This document shows positions 54,989 to 64,000 of a DNA stretch of 64,000 nucleotides, one piece after another. Position 1 is the first letter of the stretch. Each line of letters begins with the position of its first letter. The translations under genes and the position numbers were made by a program. The notes under the pieces were generated by a model. That model made no database searches and was not told the origin of the DNA. It saw only the letters and a list, made by a program, of their open reading frames with translations. The stretch lies in the NCBI GenBank assembly GCA_016183655.1, contig JACPEH010000021.1:1-64000 (forward strand), read 5' to 3'. This stretch comes from Rhodocyclales bacterium. Lineage in GTDB: Bacteria > Pseudomonadota > Gammaproteobacteria > Burkholderiales > Rhodocyclaceae.

Positions 54989-56074
54989 TCAGCCTTCGGA
55001 AAGTTCCGCCAGCAAGAGTTCCAGTTCCTGCCTGCCTGCCGGGCTGGACATGATGATGATGGCCTGCCCGCGGCGCAGCGTGTAGTCCTTGCCCGGGTTG
55101 AAGACCCAGTCCCGCTCCTCGCGCACGGCCAGCAGCACGTATTCAAGGCTGCGCAGCTTGATCCTCTCCAGCAGCGTATCCGGGAAATTCTCCGGCACCG
55201 GCACCTCCTCGACGCGCAGCCGGTTTTCCGACTTGAGCATCTCGTCGAGGAAATTGACCACCTGTGGCCGCACCATCGCCGAGGCGATACGCATGCCACC
55301 GGTGAAGTCGGGCGAGACGATGGCGTCGGCGCCGGCCTTGGTCATCTTCTGGATGTTGCGGACCTCCTGGCTGCGGGCAACGACGCGCACGTCCGGATTG
55401 AGCTGCTTGGCGGTAATGACGATCATCAGGTTGCGCGAGTCGTCGCCGGTCACCGCGAACACGCCCTTGGCCTCGCTGATGTTCGCCGCCGCCAGGTGGT
55501 CGTCGTCGCTGGCGTCGCCATGCAGCCAGAGCAGCCCGGGAAAGCGCTCCTGGTTGTCGGTGAAGCGCGCCTCCTCGATGTCGATGGCGACGAAATGGCG
55601 GTTGGTGTTCATCAGTTCGGTGGCCACGTTGCGTCCGACCCGGCCGAAGCCGCAGACGATGTAGTGGCCCTGCAGCTTGCGCACCTGCTTTTCCATGCGC
55701 CGTCTCCTGAGGGTGTAGTCGAGGTCGTTTTCGAGGAAGAAAACGCTGAGGCTGGTAAACAGAAAGGTGATCGTACCGAAGCCGAGCAGTGCCACGAGGC
55801 CGGCCAGCAGGCGCATGCCGAAGCTGTCGAGCGGCACCGCCTCGCCGTAGCCGACCGTGGTCACGGTGATCAGCGTCATGTGGAACGCATCCGACCAGCT
55901 GGCCCGCCCGTCGGCGAAATAATGGAAGGCGCCGGTGGCGATCGCCATGCCGGTCACCAGCACGGCCACCGCGACGTAGATGCGGACGAGAATCCGCGGC
56001 AGCTGCGAGCGGCGCCCAAGCAAGCGCGGCGCGGCGATCGGCGCCGGCGCCTCGTGGCGCCTCAGTTTCTGCAT
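54989..56074 (-). CDS. potassium channel with TrkA-N (RCK) domain
   Basis: A 361-residue two-helix ion channel subunit. Selectivity filter TTVGYGE between two helices (about 33-55 and 85-110). A cytosolic RCK domain starts at [16 protein letters not shown] (NAD-binding) and ends in a TrkA-C-like region ([18 protein letters not shown]). ATG 56074 is chosen as the first Met before the basic N-terminus; no strong ribosome site is visible. Confidence 0.9.
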   Translation of the reverse strand: MQKLRRHEAPAPIAAPRLLGRRSQLPRILVRIYVAVAVLVTGMAIATGAFHYFADGRASWSDAFHMTLITVTTVGYGEAVPLDSFGMRLLAGLVALLGFGTITFLFTSLSVFFLENDLDYTLRRRRMEKQVRKLQGHYIVCGFGRVGRNVATELMNTNRHFVAIDIEEARFTDNQERFPGLLWLHGDASDDDHLAAANISEAKGVFAVTGDDSRNLMIVITAKQLNPDVRVVARSQEVRNIQKMTKAGADAIVSPDFTGGMRIASAMVRPQVVNFLDEMLKSENRLRVEEVPVPENFPDTLLERIKLRSLEYVLLAVREERDWVFNPGKDYTLRRGQAIIIMSSPAGRQELELLLAELSEG

Positions 56075-56210
56075 GGTCCGGTCATGCCCTATCCCCCTGT
56101 CGTCATCATAAACCGCGCGACCGATTGCCGCACCTGCACGACAGCAGAGCGGTAGCGGTTGATATCGTCGGCCGTCGGCAGGACAATTCAACTTTTCCGG
56201 TTGCCCAGCC

Positions 56211-56540
56211 ATGTCCGCGACGTCCACGCTGCTCGTGTTCACCAACTGCCCCGACCCGGCCAGCGCCGACGCGCTTGCCGCGGCGCTGGTCGAGCTGCGC
56301 CTGGCCGCCTGCGTGAACGTGCTGGCGCCATGCCGCTCGCTCTATCGCTGGCAGGGCAAGGTCGAGCAGGCGAGCGAGGTGCCGCTGCTGATCAAGACGA
56401 CGGCCGGGCGCTACGCGGCGGTGGAAGCGGAGATCCGCGCCCGCCACCCCTATGAACTTCCGGAGATCGTGGCCGTTCCAATCGAGGCCGGCCTGCCGGC
56501 CTACCTGCAATGGGTGCAGGACGAGACCCGGCCCGACTGA
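56211..56540 (+). CDS. cutA: divalent-cation tolerance protein CutA
   Basis: A 109-residue trimeric PII-like protein of the CutA1 family. Conserved parts: VFTNCPDPASADALAAALVE, LAACVNVLAPCRSLYRWQGKV and HPYELPEIVAVPIEAG. It precedes dsbD by four bases, a common arrangement (cutA-dsbD), so the pair is co-transcribed. Confidence 0.93.
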   Translation: MSATSTLLVFTNCPDPASADALAAALVELRLAACVNVLAPCRSLYRWQGKVEQASEVPLLIKTTAGRYAAVEAEIRARHPYELPEIVAVPIEAGLPAYLQWVQDETRPD

Positions 56541-56544
56541 ACCA

Positions 56545-58329
56545 ATGAAGACATCGACGATGCTGCGCTACCTGCTTCCCCTGTTGCTGTTCCTGAGCGC
56601 GCTCGCGCACGGCGAGGAATTCCTCGACCCGATGGTCGCCTTCAAGCCGACGGCGAAGGCGCTCGACGGCCAGACCGCCGAGGTTCGCTTCGCGATCGCC
56701 AAGGGCTACTACCTCTACCGCGACAAGTTCCGCTTCAAGCCCGAGCCGGAAGCCGTCGTCCTCGGCCAGGCGCAGTACGCGCCGGGCAAGATGAAGAAGG
56801 ACGACCTGTTCGGCGACGTCGAGGTCTATTTCAAGGAAGCGGTGATCCGCGTGCCGGTCGAGCGCAACAGCTCGGGCGCGCTGCCGCTGACGCTGAAGGT
56901 GACCTCGCAGGGCTGCGCCGACGGCGGCATCTGCTACCCGCCGCAGGTGCAGACGGTGAGCCTGTCGCTACCCGATCCGGCGACCACCCCGGCAGCGAAG
57001 CCGATGGCCGCGTCCGCCGGCGCCGCAGCCGGCAGCGGCGATGAAAGCGGCCAGATCGCGCAACTGCTGAAGGACGCCAGCTTCTGGGTGGTCATCGCCA
57101 GCTTCTTCGGCTTCGGCCTCTTGCTGTCGCTGACCCCCTGCGTCTTTCCGATGATCCCGATCCTCTCCGGCATCATCGTCGGCAGCGGCCACAAGGTCTC
57201 GCACGGCCGCGCTTTCCTGCTCTCGCTCGCCTACGTGCTGGGCATGGCGCTGACCTACGCCGTCGCCGGCATCGCCGCCGGCATGACCGGCACGCTGCTC
57301 TCGGCGTCGCTGCAGAATGCCTGGGTGCTGGGCAGCTTCGCGCTGGTCTTCGTCGTGCTGTCGTTCTCGATGTTCGGCTTCTACGAGCTGCAGCTGCCGA
57401 CCTTCCTGCAGAGCAAGATGTCGGAGGAAGCGAGCCATCTGAAGGGCGGCTCGCTGCCCGGCGTTACCGCGATGGGCGCGCTGTCGGCGCTGATCGTCGG
57501 CCCCTGCGTCGCCGCGCCGCTGGCCGGCGCGCTGCTCTACATCGGCCAGACCGGCGACGCCGTGCTCGGCGGCATGGCGCTGTTCGTCATGGCGCTGGGC
57601 ATGGGGGTACCGCTGCTGGTCGTCGGCGCCACCGCCAAGAGCGCGCTGCCGCACAGCGGCCCGTGGATGGAGGCGGTGAAGAAGGCGTTCGGCGTCATCC
57701 TGCTCGCCACCGCCGTCTGGCTGGTCTCGCCGGTGATCCCGGCGGTCGTGCAGATGCTGGCCTGGGCCTTGCTGCTGATCGTGCCGGCGATCTACATGCA
57801 CGCCCTCGACCCGCTGCCAGCGCATGCGACCGGCTGGCACCGGCTGTGGAAGGGCGTCGGCTTGGTCATGGTGGTCGCCGGCGCGGCGATGGTGGTCGGC
57901 GCGCTGTCCGGCGCCAGGGACCCGCTGCAACCGCTCGGCGGGCTGCGCGGCGGCACTGCCACGGGCGAAGCGAAACATCTGAATTTCGAGCGCGTGCCGA
58001 CCGTGGCTGCGCTGGAAGAGCGCATCCGCACCGCCGGCCGCCCGGTGATGCTCGATTTCTATGCCGACTGGTGCGTCTCGTGCAAGGAGATGGAGCGCTT
58101 CACCTTCGCCGATGCGCGCGTGCAGCAGAAGCTGGCCAACACGCTGCTGCTGCAGGTCGACGTCACCGCCAACTCGGACGAGGACAAGGCGCTGCTGAAG
58201 CGCTTCAACCTGTTCGGGCCGCCGGGAATCATCTTCTTCGACCGCAACGGCCGGGAAATCGACGGCCTGCGCGTGGTCGGCTTCCAGAACGCCGACGCCT
58301 TCCTGCAGACGCTCGGCCGCGCCGGCTGA
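56545..58329 (+). CDS. dsbD: thiol:disulfide interchange protein DsbD
   Basis: Carries electrons from cytoplasmic thioredoxin to the periplasm. 594 residues: signal peptide (1-24), DsbD-alpha domain with Cys in GCADGGICYPP, eight-helix core with cysteines in LTPCVFPMIP and IVGPCVAAP, and C-terminal thioredoxin-like domain with YADWCVSCKEME. ATG 56545 lies four bases after cutA; ATG 56560 is an alternative. Supports the reductive repair and copper/cytochrome thiol chemistry in this region. Confidence 0.94.
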   Translation: MKTSTMLRYLLPLLLFLSALAHGEEFLDPMVAFKPTAKALDGQTAEVRFAIAKGYYLYRDKFRFKPEPEAVVLGQAQYAPGKMKKDDLFGDVEVYFKEAVIRVPVERNSSGALPLTLKVTSQGCADGGICYPPQVQTVSLSLPDPATTPAAKPMAASAGAAAGSGDESGQIAQLLKDASFWVVIASFFGFGLLLSLTPCVFPMIPILSGIIVGSGHKVSHGRAFLLSLAYVLGMALTYAVAGIAAGMTGTLLSASLQNAWVLGSFALVFVVLSFSMFGFYELQLPTFLQSKMSEEASHLKGGSLPGVTAMGALSALIVGPCVAAPLAGALLYIGQTGDAVLGGMALFVMALGMGVPLLVVGATAKSALPHSGPWMEAVKKAFGVILLATAVWLVSPVIPAVVQMLAWALLLIVPAIYMHALDPLPAHATGWHRLWKGVGLVMVVAGAAMVVGALSGARDPLQPLGGLRGGTATGEAKHLNFERVPTVAALEERIRTAGRPVMLDFYADWCVSCKEMERFTFADARVQQKLANTLLLQVDVTANSDEDKALLKRFNLFGPPGIIFFDRNGREIDGLRVVGFQNADAFLQTLGRAG

Positions 58330-58346
58330 CGCCTTTCCGGCGTCGC

Positions 58347-59219
58347 TCAGGCGGCGCTGGCGAGCTGCACGTCGTGCAGCAGATCCTCGATCAGGTCGTC
58401 GAGCTCGTCGTCGGCCAGCCCGAAGAACGCCCCGACCCGGCTGCGCGCCGCCAGCCACTGCCCTTCCTCGCGCGTGCGCAGATGCAGGCCGGCGACGTGG
58501 TCGGCGATCGCGCTCAGGGCGATCAGCGCGCAGACCTCGTCGGGCAGACGGGCCGGCGCCCGCGGATCGAGGACCTGGTAGTTGTGGTGGGCGCGGATCG
58601 CCTCGCAGAGGACCTCGGACAGGCCCCAGGTGCGGCCGAGCAGGTAGCCGACGACGGCATGGTTGGTGCCGTGGCGGGCCTCCTCGACGGCGAGCAGCGC
58701 CAGGCCGCTTTCGGCGTTGGCCGCCTGCAGCGTTTCGCGATAGTCGGGGAAGCGCCGCATCAGCAGCGGAATCCCGCAGTCGTGGAAAAGGCCGAAGCAG
58801 TAAGCCGTCTCGCGCGTCGTTCCGGGCAGGCGGCCGGCCAGCGCGGCACAGATTTCGGCGCTGCAGGCAGCGTTCTCCCAGTAGCGGTCGAGACGCAAGC
58901 CGCCGCCGCTGGCCAGCGACTTCTTCAGCAACTCGCCGACGACCAGGTCGAACACCCGCCCGAAGCCGAGGATGCGCAGCGCGTCGTCGATCGAGGCGAC
59001 CTCGCGGCCGGGCCGGAACGCCGGCGAATTGACCAGGCGCATGACGGCTCCGGCGAGGCCGACGTCGCGGCTGATCAGGCGGGCAAGCTTGCCGGCACTG
59101 GCGTTGTCCTTGCGCAGTTCGGCCTGCAGTTCGCTGACGATGGCAGGACAGGGGGGGACATCGAAACGCTTGATCAGCGTATCGAGTTCGGGGGCGGCAG
59201 GGGCGGCGGTGGTCATCAT
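58347..59219 (-). CDS. HDOD-domain signalling protein
   Basis: A 290-residue protein dominated by an HDOD domain (about 15-215): PPCPAIVSELQAELRKDN, ISRDVGLAGAVMRLVNSPAF, SIDDALRILGF and the HDxG-like FGLFHDCGIPLLM. HDOD proteins act in c-di-GMP or stress signalling without known catalysis. ATG 59219 is the second of two adjacent ATGs. It lies downstream of the GGDEF-EAL gene on the same strand. Confidence 0.88.
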   Translation of the reverse strand: MMTTAAPAAPELDTLIKRFDVPPCPAIVSELQAELRKDNASAGKLARLISRDVGLAGAVMRLVNSPAFRPGREVASIDDALRILGFGRVFDLVVGELLKKSLASGGGLRLDRYWENAACSAEICAALAGRLPGTTRETAYCFGLFHDCGIPLLMRRFPDYRETLQAANAESGLALLAVEEARHGTNHAVVGYLLGRTWGLSEVLCEAIRAHHNYQVLDPRAPARLPDEVCALIALSAIADHVAGLHLRTREEGQWLAARSRVGAFFGLADDELDDLIEDLLHDVQLASAA

Positions 59220-59321
59220 TTCGGCTCGGCAGTGCGGACGGCGACGGAGCCCCGAACGTACCATGCCGCATGGTCGCCGCGAAATATGCCGAAAGTCATA
59301 GAGCGCCCGTCGGCGCCCCGA

Positions 59322-61004
59322 TCAGAGACCGGTGATGATCAGCATCTCCGCCTCGTGCGCGGCGACCGGGCGCGAATAGAGAAAACCCTGGCTGTACTCG
59401 ACGTCCATGCCGGCGAGGATCTCCGCCTGCACCGCCTGCTCGACCCCTTCGCAGATGATGTCGAGGCCCAGCTTGTGCGCGAGGTGCACGATGGTCTCGA
59501 CGAAGTGGCGATCGTTCGGGTTGGCGTGCAGGTTGGTGATGAAGGAGCGGTCGATCTTGAGCGTGTCGATCGGCAGGCGATGCAGATAGCTGAGTGAGGA
59601 GTAGCCGGTGCCGAAATCGTCGAGCAGCAGACGGATGCCCATCTCGCGCAGGCGGCCGAGCACCGCGATCGCCTGCCTTTCGTTGCCCATCATCGCGCTC
59701 TCGGTGATTTCCAGCTTGAGCAGCGTCGACGGCAGGCCGGTCTCGGCGAGGATCGCCGCGACGTCGCTCAGCAGGTCGGGGTGCGCGAGCTGCCGGGCGG
59801 ACAGGTTGACGCTGACCGACAGTGGCGGCCGGTCGGCAAAGCGCAGCTGCCAGGCGCGCGCCTGCCGGCACGCCTCGCGCAGGATCCAGCGGCCGAGCGG
59901 AACGATCAGGCCGGTTTCCTCGGCCACCGGGATGAATTCGACCGGCGACACCAGTCCCTTGCCCGGGTGCCGCCAGCGCGCCAGCGCCTCGAACCCGTGC
60001 AGGCGGCGATCGGCGAGGCCGACGATCGGCTGGAAGTAGGCTTCCAGCTGGCCGCGGTCGACGGCGTGGCGGAGGTCGAGTTCGAGTTCGAGGCGATGCA
60101 CCGCCTGGTCGTGCAGCTGCTTGTCGAAGAGGACGTAGTTGCCGCCGCCGTGCGCCTTCGCCTGCACCATCGACAGGTTCGCGTCGCGCAGGATGTCCTC
60201 CGGGCTTCGCGGCGTATCGCCGCTGAAGACGATACCGAAGGAGACGGTGACGAAGACCTCGTGGCCGTCGAGTTGGAAGGGCATCACCAGCTTCTGCTGG
60301 ATGCGGCTGACCACCAGCAGCGTCGCGCTGACGTCGCGGATGTCTTCGAGCAGGATGCCGAATTCGTCACCGGCCAGCCGCGCCACCATGTCGGTCGGGC
60401 GGACGGTGTCGCGCAGCACGCCGGCGACGCTCATCAGCAGCAGGTCGCCCATGCGGTGGCCGAGGCTGTGGTTGACCACCTTGAAGCGGTCGATGCCGCA
60501 ATGCAGGACGGCGAACATCAGCTCCTTGCGCCGCTCGCGGCGGCGCAACGTGTGTTCGAGCCGGTCGAGGAAGAGGCTGCGGTTGGGCAGGCCGGTCAGG
60601 CCGTCGACAAAGGTGTCGGGCAGGTGGGCGTCGCTGCCGTTCAGATGCACGGCCGTTTCGTGCGCCGAGGCATAGTAGAGCCGGCGCTCGGCGTCGAAGC
60701 TGATGTTCCAGACGACGCCGAGGCAGGAACCGTCGACGCGGCGGCAGCGTGCCGAGAAGCGCAGCGTCGGGTTGTCGCTGCCCATGGTGGCGATCTTGTC
60801 CCGGCTCGCCGCCTGGTCATCGGCGTGCAGCAGGTCGAGGAAGTTGGCGGGGGGCGTCGCCTCCTGGTCGTAGCCCAGCGTCGCCAGCCAGGCGTCGCTG
60901 ATCAGGTGCAGCCGCAGCCCCTCGTCGAAGACCAGCAGAAAGGTGTCCGGAAGCTTGAAGAAGAAGCTTTCGAAAGGAGTGTCATCCCGCCGGATCCGGT
61001 ACAT
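59322..61004 (-). CDS. PAS-GGDEF-EAL cyclic-di-GMP protein
   Basis: A 560-residue cytoplasmic protein: PAS (about 10-125), GGDEF (125-290) and EAL (300-555). The GGDEF signature is AGDEF (RLAGDEFGILLED), which some active cyclases share. EAL hallmarks are intact: EALARWRHP, NLSARQL, EITESAMM, DDFGTGYSS and KIDRSFI, so phosphodiesterase activity is likely. ATG 61004 has AAGGGC upstream. Confidence 0.92.
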   Translation of the reverse strand: MYRIRRDDTPFESFFFKLPDTFLLVFDEGLRLHLISDAWLATLGYDQEATPPANFLDLLHADDQAASRDKIATMGSDNPTLRFSARCRRVDGSCLGVVWNISFDAERRLYYASAHETAVHLNGSDAHLPDTFVDGLTGLPNRSLFLDRLEHTLRRRERRKELMFAVLHCGIDRFKVVNHSLGHRMGDLLLMSVAGVLRDTVRPTDMVARLAGDEFGILLEDIRDVSATLLVVSRIQQKLVMPFQLDGHEVFVTVSFGIVFSGDTPRSPEDILRDANLSMVQAKAHGGGNYVLFDKQLHDQAVHRLELELDLRHAVDRGQLEAYFQPIVGLADRRLHGFEALARWRHPGKGLVSPVEFIPVAEETGLIVPLGRWILREACRQARAWQLRFADRPPLSVSVNLSARQLAHPDLLSDVAAILAETGLPSTLLKLEITESAMMGNERQAIAVLGRLREMGIRLLLDDFGTGYSSLSYLHRLPIDTLKIDRSFITNLHANPNDRHFVETIVHLAHKLGLDIICEGVEQAVQAEILAGMDVEYSQGFLYSRPVAAHEAEMLIITGL

Positions 61005-61169
61005 GCCCTTGATGTTTCTGGTAGTAATGAGGTTGGTAGGGTTGCCCGACGGCCGGCCGTCGGCTGCCGACGCGGGGCGATGACGCTTCCCCGCCGGCGA
61101 TATTCCGCAATCATACACCCGGCCAGGTGGCGGCGACGGCGGCCGGCCCCGGCTGGCTGGCTCCGGAGC

Positions 61170-63230
61170 TTACTCGTCCTCGTCGTGCGCCTGGTACTGC
61201 GCCGTCAGCTGCTGCTGCACGTTCGGCGGCACTTGCGCATAGTGGCTGAACGCCAGGCTATAGCTGCCCTGGCCGCCGGTCAGCGACTTCAGGCGCGACT
61301 GGTAGTCGTTCAGCTCGGCCAGCGGCACCTGTCCGCTGATCGCCGTCATGCCGCCGCGCTGGCCGGTACCGGTGACGTGGCCGCGCTTGCCCGAGAGGTC
61401 GCCGGTGAGATCGCCGATTGCCGCTTCCGGCGCCAGGATCTCGATGTCGACGATCGGTTCGAGGACGATCGGCCGCGCATTGCGGACCACTTCCATGGTC
61501 GCCTTGCGGCCGGCGGTGAAGAAGGCGACTTCCTTGCCATCGACCGAGTGCGTCTTGCCGTCGAACACGGTGACGCGGACATCATCGACCGGGAAACCGG
61601 CAATGACGCCGTCGGCCAGCGCCTGGCGCACGCCTTTCTCGACCGCCGGCATGAAGGTGCCGGGAATGGCACCGCCCTTGACGATGTCGACGAACTCGAA
61701 GCCGGCGCCGCGCCCGAGCGGCTCGATCCGCAGCGCCACCTCGCCGAACTGGCCGGCGCCGCCGCTCTGCTTCTTGTGCCGGTAGGTGGTCTCGGCCTGG
61801 CCGGTGATCGTCTCGCGGTAGGGAATGCGCGGCGGCTTGGTGTCGAGTTCGAGCTTGTACTGCTGCATCATCTTCGCCAGCTTGGCCTTCAGGTGCATGT
61901 CGCCGAGGCCGCGGATCACCGTCTCGTTGGTCGTCGGGTGGCGTTCGACCTGGAAGGTCGGGTCTTCCGCCGCCAGTTTGCCGAGGATGTCGAACAGGCG
62001 CTGCTCGTCGCCCTTCTTCTTCGTCTCGACCGCCAGCCCAGCCATCGGCAGCGGGAATTCGAGCGCCTTCAGGTGGATGTGGTCCTCGTCGTGCGAGTCG
62101 TGCAGCACGCTGTCGAACTCGATCTCCTCGACCTTGGCGACGGCACCGATCTCGCCCGGCAGCAACTCGTTCACCTCGACCGTCTCGGCCCCCTGCAGGC
62201 GATACAGATGCGCCACCTTGAACGGGCGCTTGCCGTCGCCGACGAACAGCTGCTGGTCCTTCCGCACCGTCCCCTGATGCACGCGGAAGATGCCGATCTT
62301 GCCCATGTAGGGGTCGATGACGACCTTGAAGACGTGCGCCAGCACGTGCTTCGCCGGATCGGGTTCGGCGGCGAAGCTTTCGCTCTGCCCGCCGGCCTCG
62401 CCGCGCCAGAACGGCGGCGGATTGCCCTCGGCCGGGTTCGGCGCCAGCTTCGCCAGCACGTTCAGCAGCTCGCCGATGCCGGCCCCGGTCTTCGCCGAAA
62501 CGAACAGGATCGGGATCAGGTGGCCGGCGCGCAGCGCCTTCTCGAACGGCGCATGCAACTCGGCCGAACTCGGGTCGGTACCATCCTCCAGATAGCGCGC
62601 CAGCAGGTCCTCGTCCTCCTCGACCACCTGGTCGATCAGCGCCCGGTGCGCCGCAGCGACCGATTCGAAGTCGCGATCGAAGTCCGACTCGCCGGGATCG
62701 CGGCCCAGCACCTCGACCACGTCGCGACGGTCGTGTGCCGGCAGGTCGAGCAACATGCACTGCTTGCCGAAGCGCTCCCGGATTTCGCCGACCAGTTTCG
62801 GCAGGTCGAGGTTGTCGCAGTCGATCTTGTTGACCACGATCATCCGGCACAGGCCGCGCTCGCCCGCCCATTTCATCATGCGCTCGGTATTGAGCTCGAC
62901 ACCGGTCTGCGCGTTGATCACCACCAGCGCCGTATCGACCGCCGCCAGCGCGCCGATTGCCTGCCCGGCGAAATCGGGATAGCCGGGGGTATCGGCGAAG
63001 TGGATGCGCACGCCCTGCCACTCGAAGCTGGCCAGCGCGCTGTTCAGCGAGTGCCCAAGCTCCTTCTCCAGCGGATCGGCGTCGCAGACGGTGCTGCCCT
63101 TGTCGATGCTGCCCTTGCCGGTAATCGCGCCGCCGGCCGCGAGCAGCGCTTCGGCCAGCGTGGTCTTGCCGGCAGCACCGTGGCCGACCAGGGCGATGGT
63201 GCGGATGTTTTCGGGGGTCAGGCTGGCCAT
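61170..63230 (-). CDS. elongation factor G-like protein
   Basis: A 686-residue translational GTPase of the EF-G-like (FusA2-type) subgroup. G1 is GHGAAGKTTL, G3 DTPGYPDF, G4 NKID; later domains II-V follow (KKQSGGAGQFGEVALRIEPL, domain V to the end). G1 differs from canonical EF-G (AHVDAGKTT), and the function of this paralogue class is uncertain. ATG 63230. It is divergent from ribE with a palindrome between. Confidence 0.88.
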   Translation of the reverse strand: MASLTPENIRTIALVGHGAAGKTTLAEALLAAGGAITGKGSIDKGSTVCDADPLEKELGHSLNSALASFEWQGVRIHFADTPGYPDFAGQAIGALAAVDTALVVINAQTGVELNTERMMKWAGERGLCRMIVVNKIDCDNLDLPKLVGEIRERFGKQCMLLDLPAHDRRDVVEVLGRDPGESDFDRDFESVAAAHRALIDQVVEEDEDLLARYLEDGTDPSSAELHAPFEKALRAGHLIPILFVSAKTGAGIGELLNVLAKLAPNPAEGNPPPFWRGEAGGQSESFAAEPDPAKHVLAHVFKVVIDPYMGKIGIFRVHQGTVRKDQQLFVGDGKRPFKVAHLYRLQGAETVEVNELLPGEIGAVAKVEEIEFDSVLHDSHDEDHIHLKALEFPLPMAGLAVETKKKGDEQRLFDILGKLAAEDPTFQVERHPTTNETVIRGLGDMHLKAKLAKMMQQYKLELDTKPPRIPYRETITGQAETTYRHKKQSGGAGQFGEVALRIEPLGRGAGFEFVDIVKGGAIPGTFMPAVEKGVRQALADGVIAGFPVDDVRVTVFDGKTHSVDGKEVAFFTAGRKATMEVVRNARPIVLEPIVDIEILAPEAAIGDLTGDLSGKRGHVTGTGQRGGMTAISGQVPLAELNDYQSRLKSLTGGQGSYSLAFSHYAQVPPNVQQQLTAQYQAHDEDE

Positions 63231-63335
63231 GAATTTCTCCCTGCGATGCGGTTCATCGATCAATCGGCCACGGCGAATGCGAGCAAGGGCAGATCGGTCC
63301 ATCGCCTCGTCGCACACCTCGTGGCGCCGTATTCA

Positions 63336-63352
63336 ATATACGGTCCGTATAT
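63336..63352. promoter_or_regulatory. perfect palindrome between EF-G-like gene and riboflavin synthase
   Basis: ATATACGG-T-CCGTATAT, 8-bp arms with a single central base, about 105 bases from each start codon (63230 and 63454). A transcription-factor operator is likely. Confidence 0.45.
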
Positions 63353-63453
63353 CCAGCTGGAGTTCCTGCACCGATTCTACTCCCGCTCCGACAGGGCGTG
63401 CGGCAGCACGCCATGCTAGAATTTTCGGCCCATCATCGAGTGATTCCCGCCCT

Positions 63454-64000
63454 ATGTTTTCCGGCATTGTCGCGGCCATCGGCCGCATCTCGCACCTCAC
63501 CGCCCGCGAAGCCGGCGTCCGCCTCACCGTCGAAGCCGGCGCGCTCGACCTCGACGACGTCGCGCTCGGCGACTCGATCGCCTGCAACGGCGTCTGCCTG
63601 ACCGTGGTCGAGAAAGAGGCGACGCGCTTCCGCGTCGACGTTTCGCCGGAGACGCTGTCCTGCACCGTCGGCCTCGACGCTCCCGGGGAAATCAACATGG
63701 AAAAGGCGCTGCGGCTCGCCGACCGGCTCGGCGGACACCTGGTTTCCGGGCACGTCGACGGCGTCGGCGAGGTACTGCGTTTCGACGCCATCGGCGACAA
63801 CCGGCTGCTCGAAATCCGCGCGCCGCAAGCGCTGGCCAAGTACATCGCGAAGAAGGGCTCGGTCACCGTCAACGGCACCAGCCTGACCACCAACGAAGTG
63901 AACGGTCGCGACTTCACCATCAACCTGATCCCGCACACCCTGCAGAACACGACGCTGCACCTGCTGGCGCCGGGCGCCAGGGTCAACCTCGAAGTGGACC
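63454..64000 (+). CDS. ribE: riboflavin synthase alpha chain, 3' end cut by window
   Basis: Makes riboflavin from two lumazine molecules. The visible 182 residues start MFSGIVAAIGRI, have the internal repeat of two Lum-binding domains (CNGVCLTVVEKE in domain 1, VNGTSLTTNEVN in domain 2) and VSGHVDGVGEVLR at the join. Truncated by the window end. The 223-base upstream region shows no FMN (RFN) riboswitch. Confidence 0.95.
   Translation, partial: MFSGIVAAIGRISHLTAREAGVRLTVEAGALDLDDVALGDSIACNGVCLTVVEKEATRFRVDVSPETLSCTVGLDAPGEINMEKALRLADRLGGHLVSGHVDGVGEVLRFDAIGDNRLLEIRAPQALAKYIAKKGSVTVNGTSLTTNEVNGRDFTINLIPHTLQNTTLHLLAPGARVNLEVD

Noticed and set aside
59322-61004. GGDEF domain inactive because of AGDEF
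   Set aside because: AGDEF occurs in active cyclases, so loss of activity cannot be concluded.
59781-63419. 1,212-codon open frame on the plus strand
   Set aside because: It is antisense to the GGDEF-EAL and EF-G-like genes, Arg/Val/Ala-rich with no domain, and arises from high GC third positions. Several other long antisense frames were dropped for the same reason.
63231-63453. FMN riboswitch upstream of riboflavin synthase
   Set aside because: I could not find the conserved RFN stem sequences; only a palindrome is seen.

Overview
The window is a GC-rich stretch of a proteobacterial chromosome. The gene set (ubiUVT, DsbA/DsbD, SPOR protein, argS, prkA-yeaH-spoVR, Pat-type acetyltransferase, many PAS/GGDEF/EAL/HD-GYP/MCP signalling proteins, heme-copper oxidase with SCO) suggests a motile, facultatively anaerobic, possibly denitrifying betaproteobacterium, most likely of the Rhodocyclales. 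That placement is inferred from gene content and codon style, not from a search. No rRNA, tRNA or CRISPR array was seen.

Layout. 1-3.2 kb: 3' end of a frameshifted CdiA/filamentous-haemagglutinin-type toxin gene, followed by AT-richer small ORFs that look like immunity genes and displaced toxin tails, with a 20-bp repeat at two of the junctions. 3.3-6.8 kb: a lipoprotein, a MoaD/ThiS-like protein, and the ubiU-ubiV-ubiT operon for O2-independent ubiquinone synthesis, with an FNR-type box at -41.5 from a predicted start. 7-12.7 kb: a REC-ATPase regulator, then a minus-strand run of SCO, SDR, dsbA, SPOR and argS. 13.1-17.2 kb: a compositionally distinct three-gene cassette (OmpA lipoprotein, five-TM protein, exported vWA-like protein) of unknown function. 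17.4-23.6 kb: chemoreceptor, UbiB, a KAS III-like enzyme with a palindromic operator at its start, and a sodium:solute symporter. 23.6-28.3 kb: a complete polyamine-type ABC transporter with overlapping genes, then a tandem PAS protein. 28.3-34 kb: Pat-type acetyltransferase, HD-GYP protein, DUF945 protein. 34.2-37.9 kb: a single-ORF fusion of arginase and ornithine aminotransferase followed by an ALDH7-type dehydrogenase. 38-42.8 kb: prkA, yeaH (DUF444), spoVR. 42.8-48.6 kb: a sigma-54 activator with a cysteine-rich PAS domain, divergent from an operon with a near-consensus -24/-12 promoter. That operon encodes two small exported proteins, a CuA subunit II, a heme-copper oxidase subunit I without the usual cross-linked Tyr, a SCO protein and a CtaG-like protein. 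48.6-64 kb: ordinary accessory and housekeeping genes (VanZ, ferredoxin, hydrolase, NodIJ-type ABC exporter, chemoreceptor, K+ channel, CutA, DsbD, HDOD, GGDEF-EAL, EF-G-like protein), ending in a truncated riboflavin synthase.

The genes point to a life across oxygen gradients: anaerobic quinone synthesis, a possible nitric oxide reductase under NO-type sigma-54 control, copper-site assembly proteins, and arginine/polyamine uptake and catabolism. The strongest candidates for undescribed biology are the heme-copper operon (42.8-48.6 kb), the arginase-aminotransferase fusion (34.2-36.3 kb) and the OmpA/TM/vWA cassette (13.1-17.2 kb).
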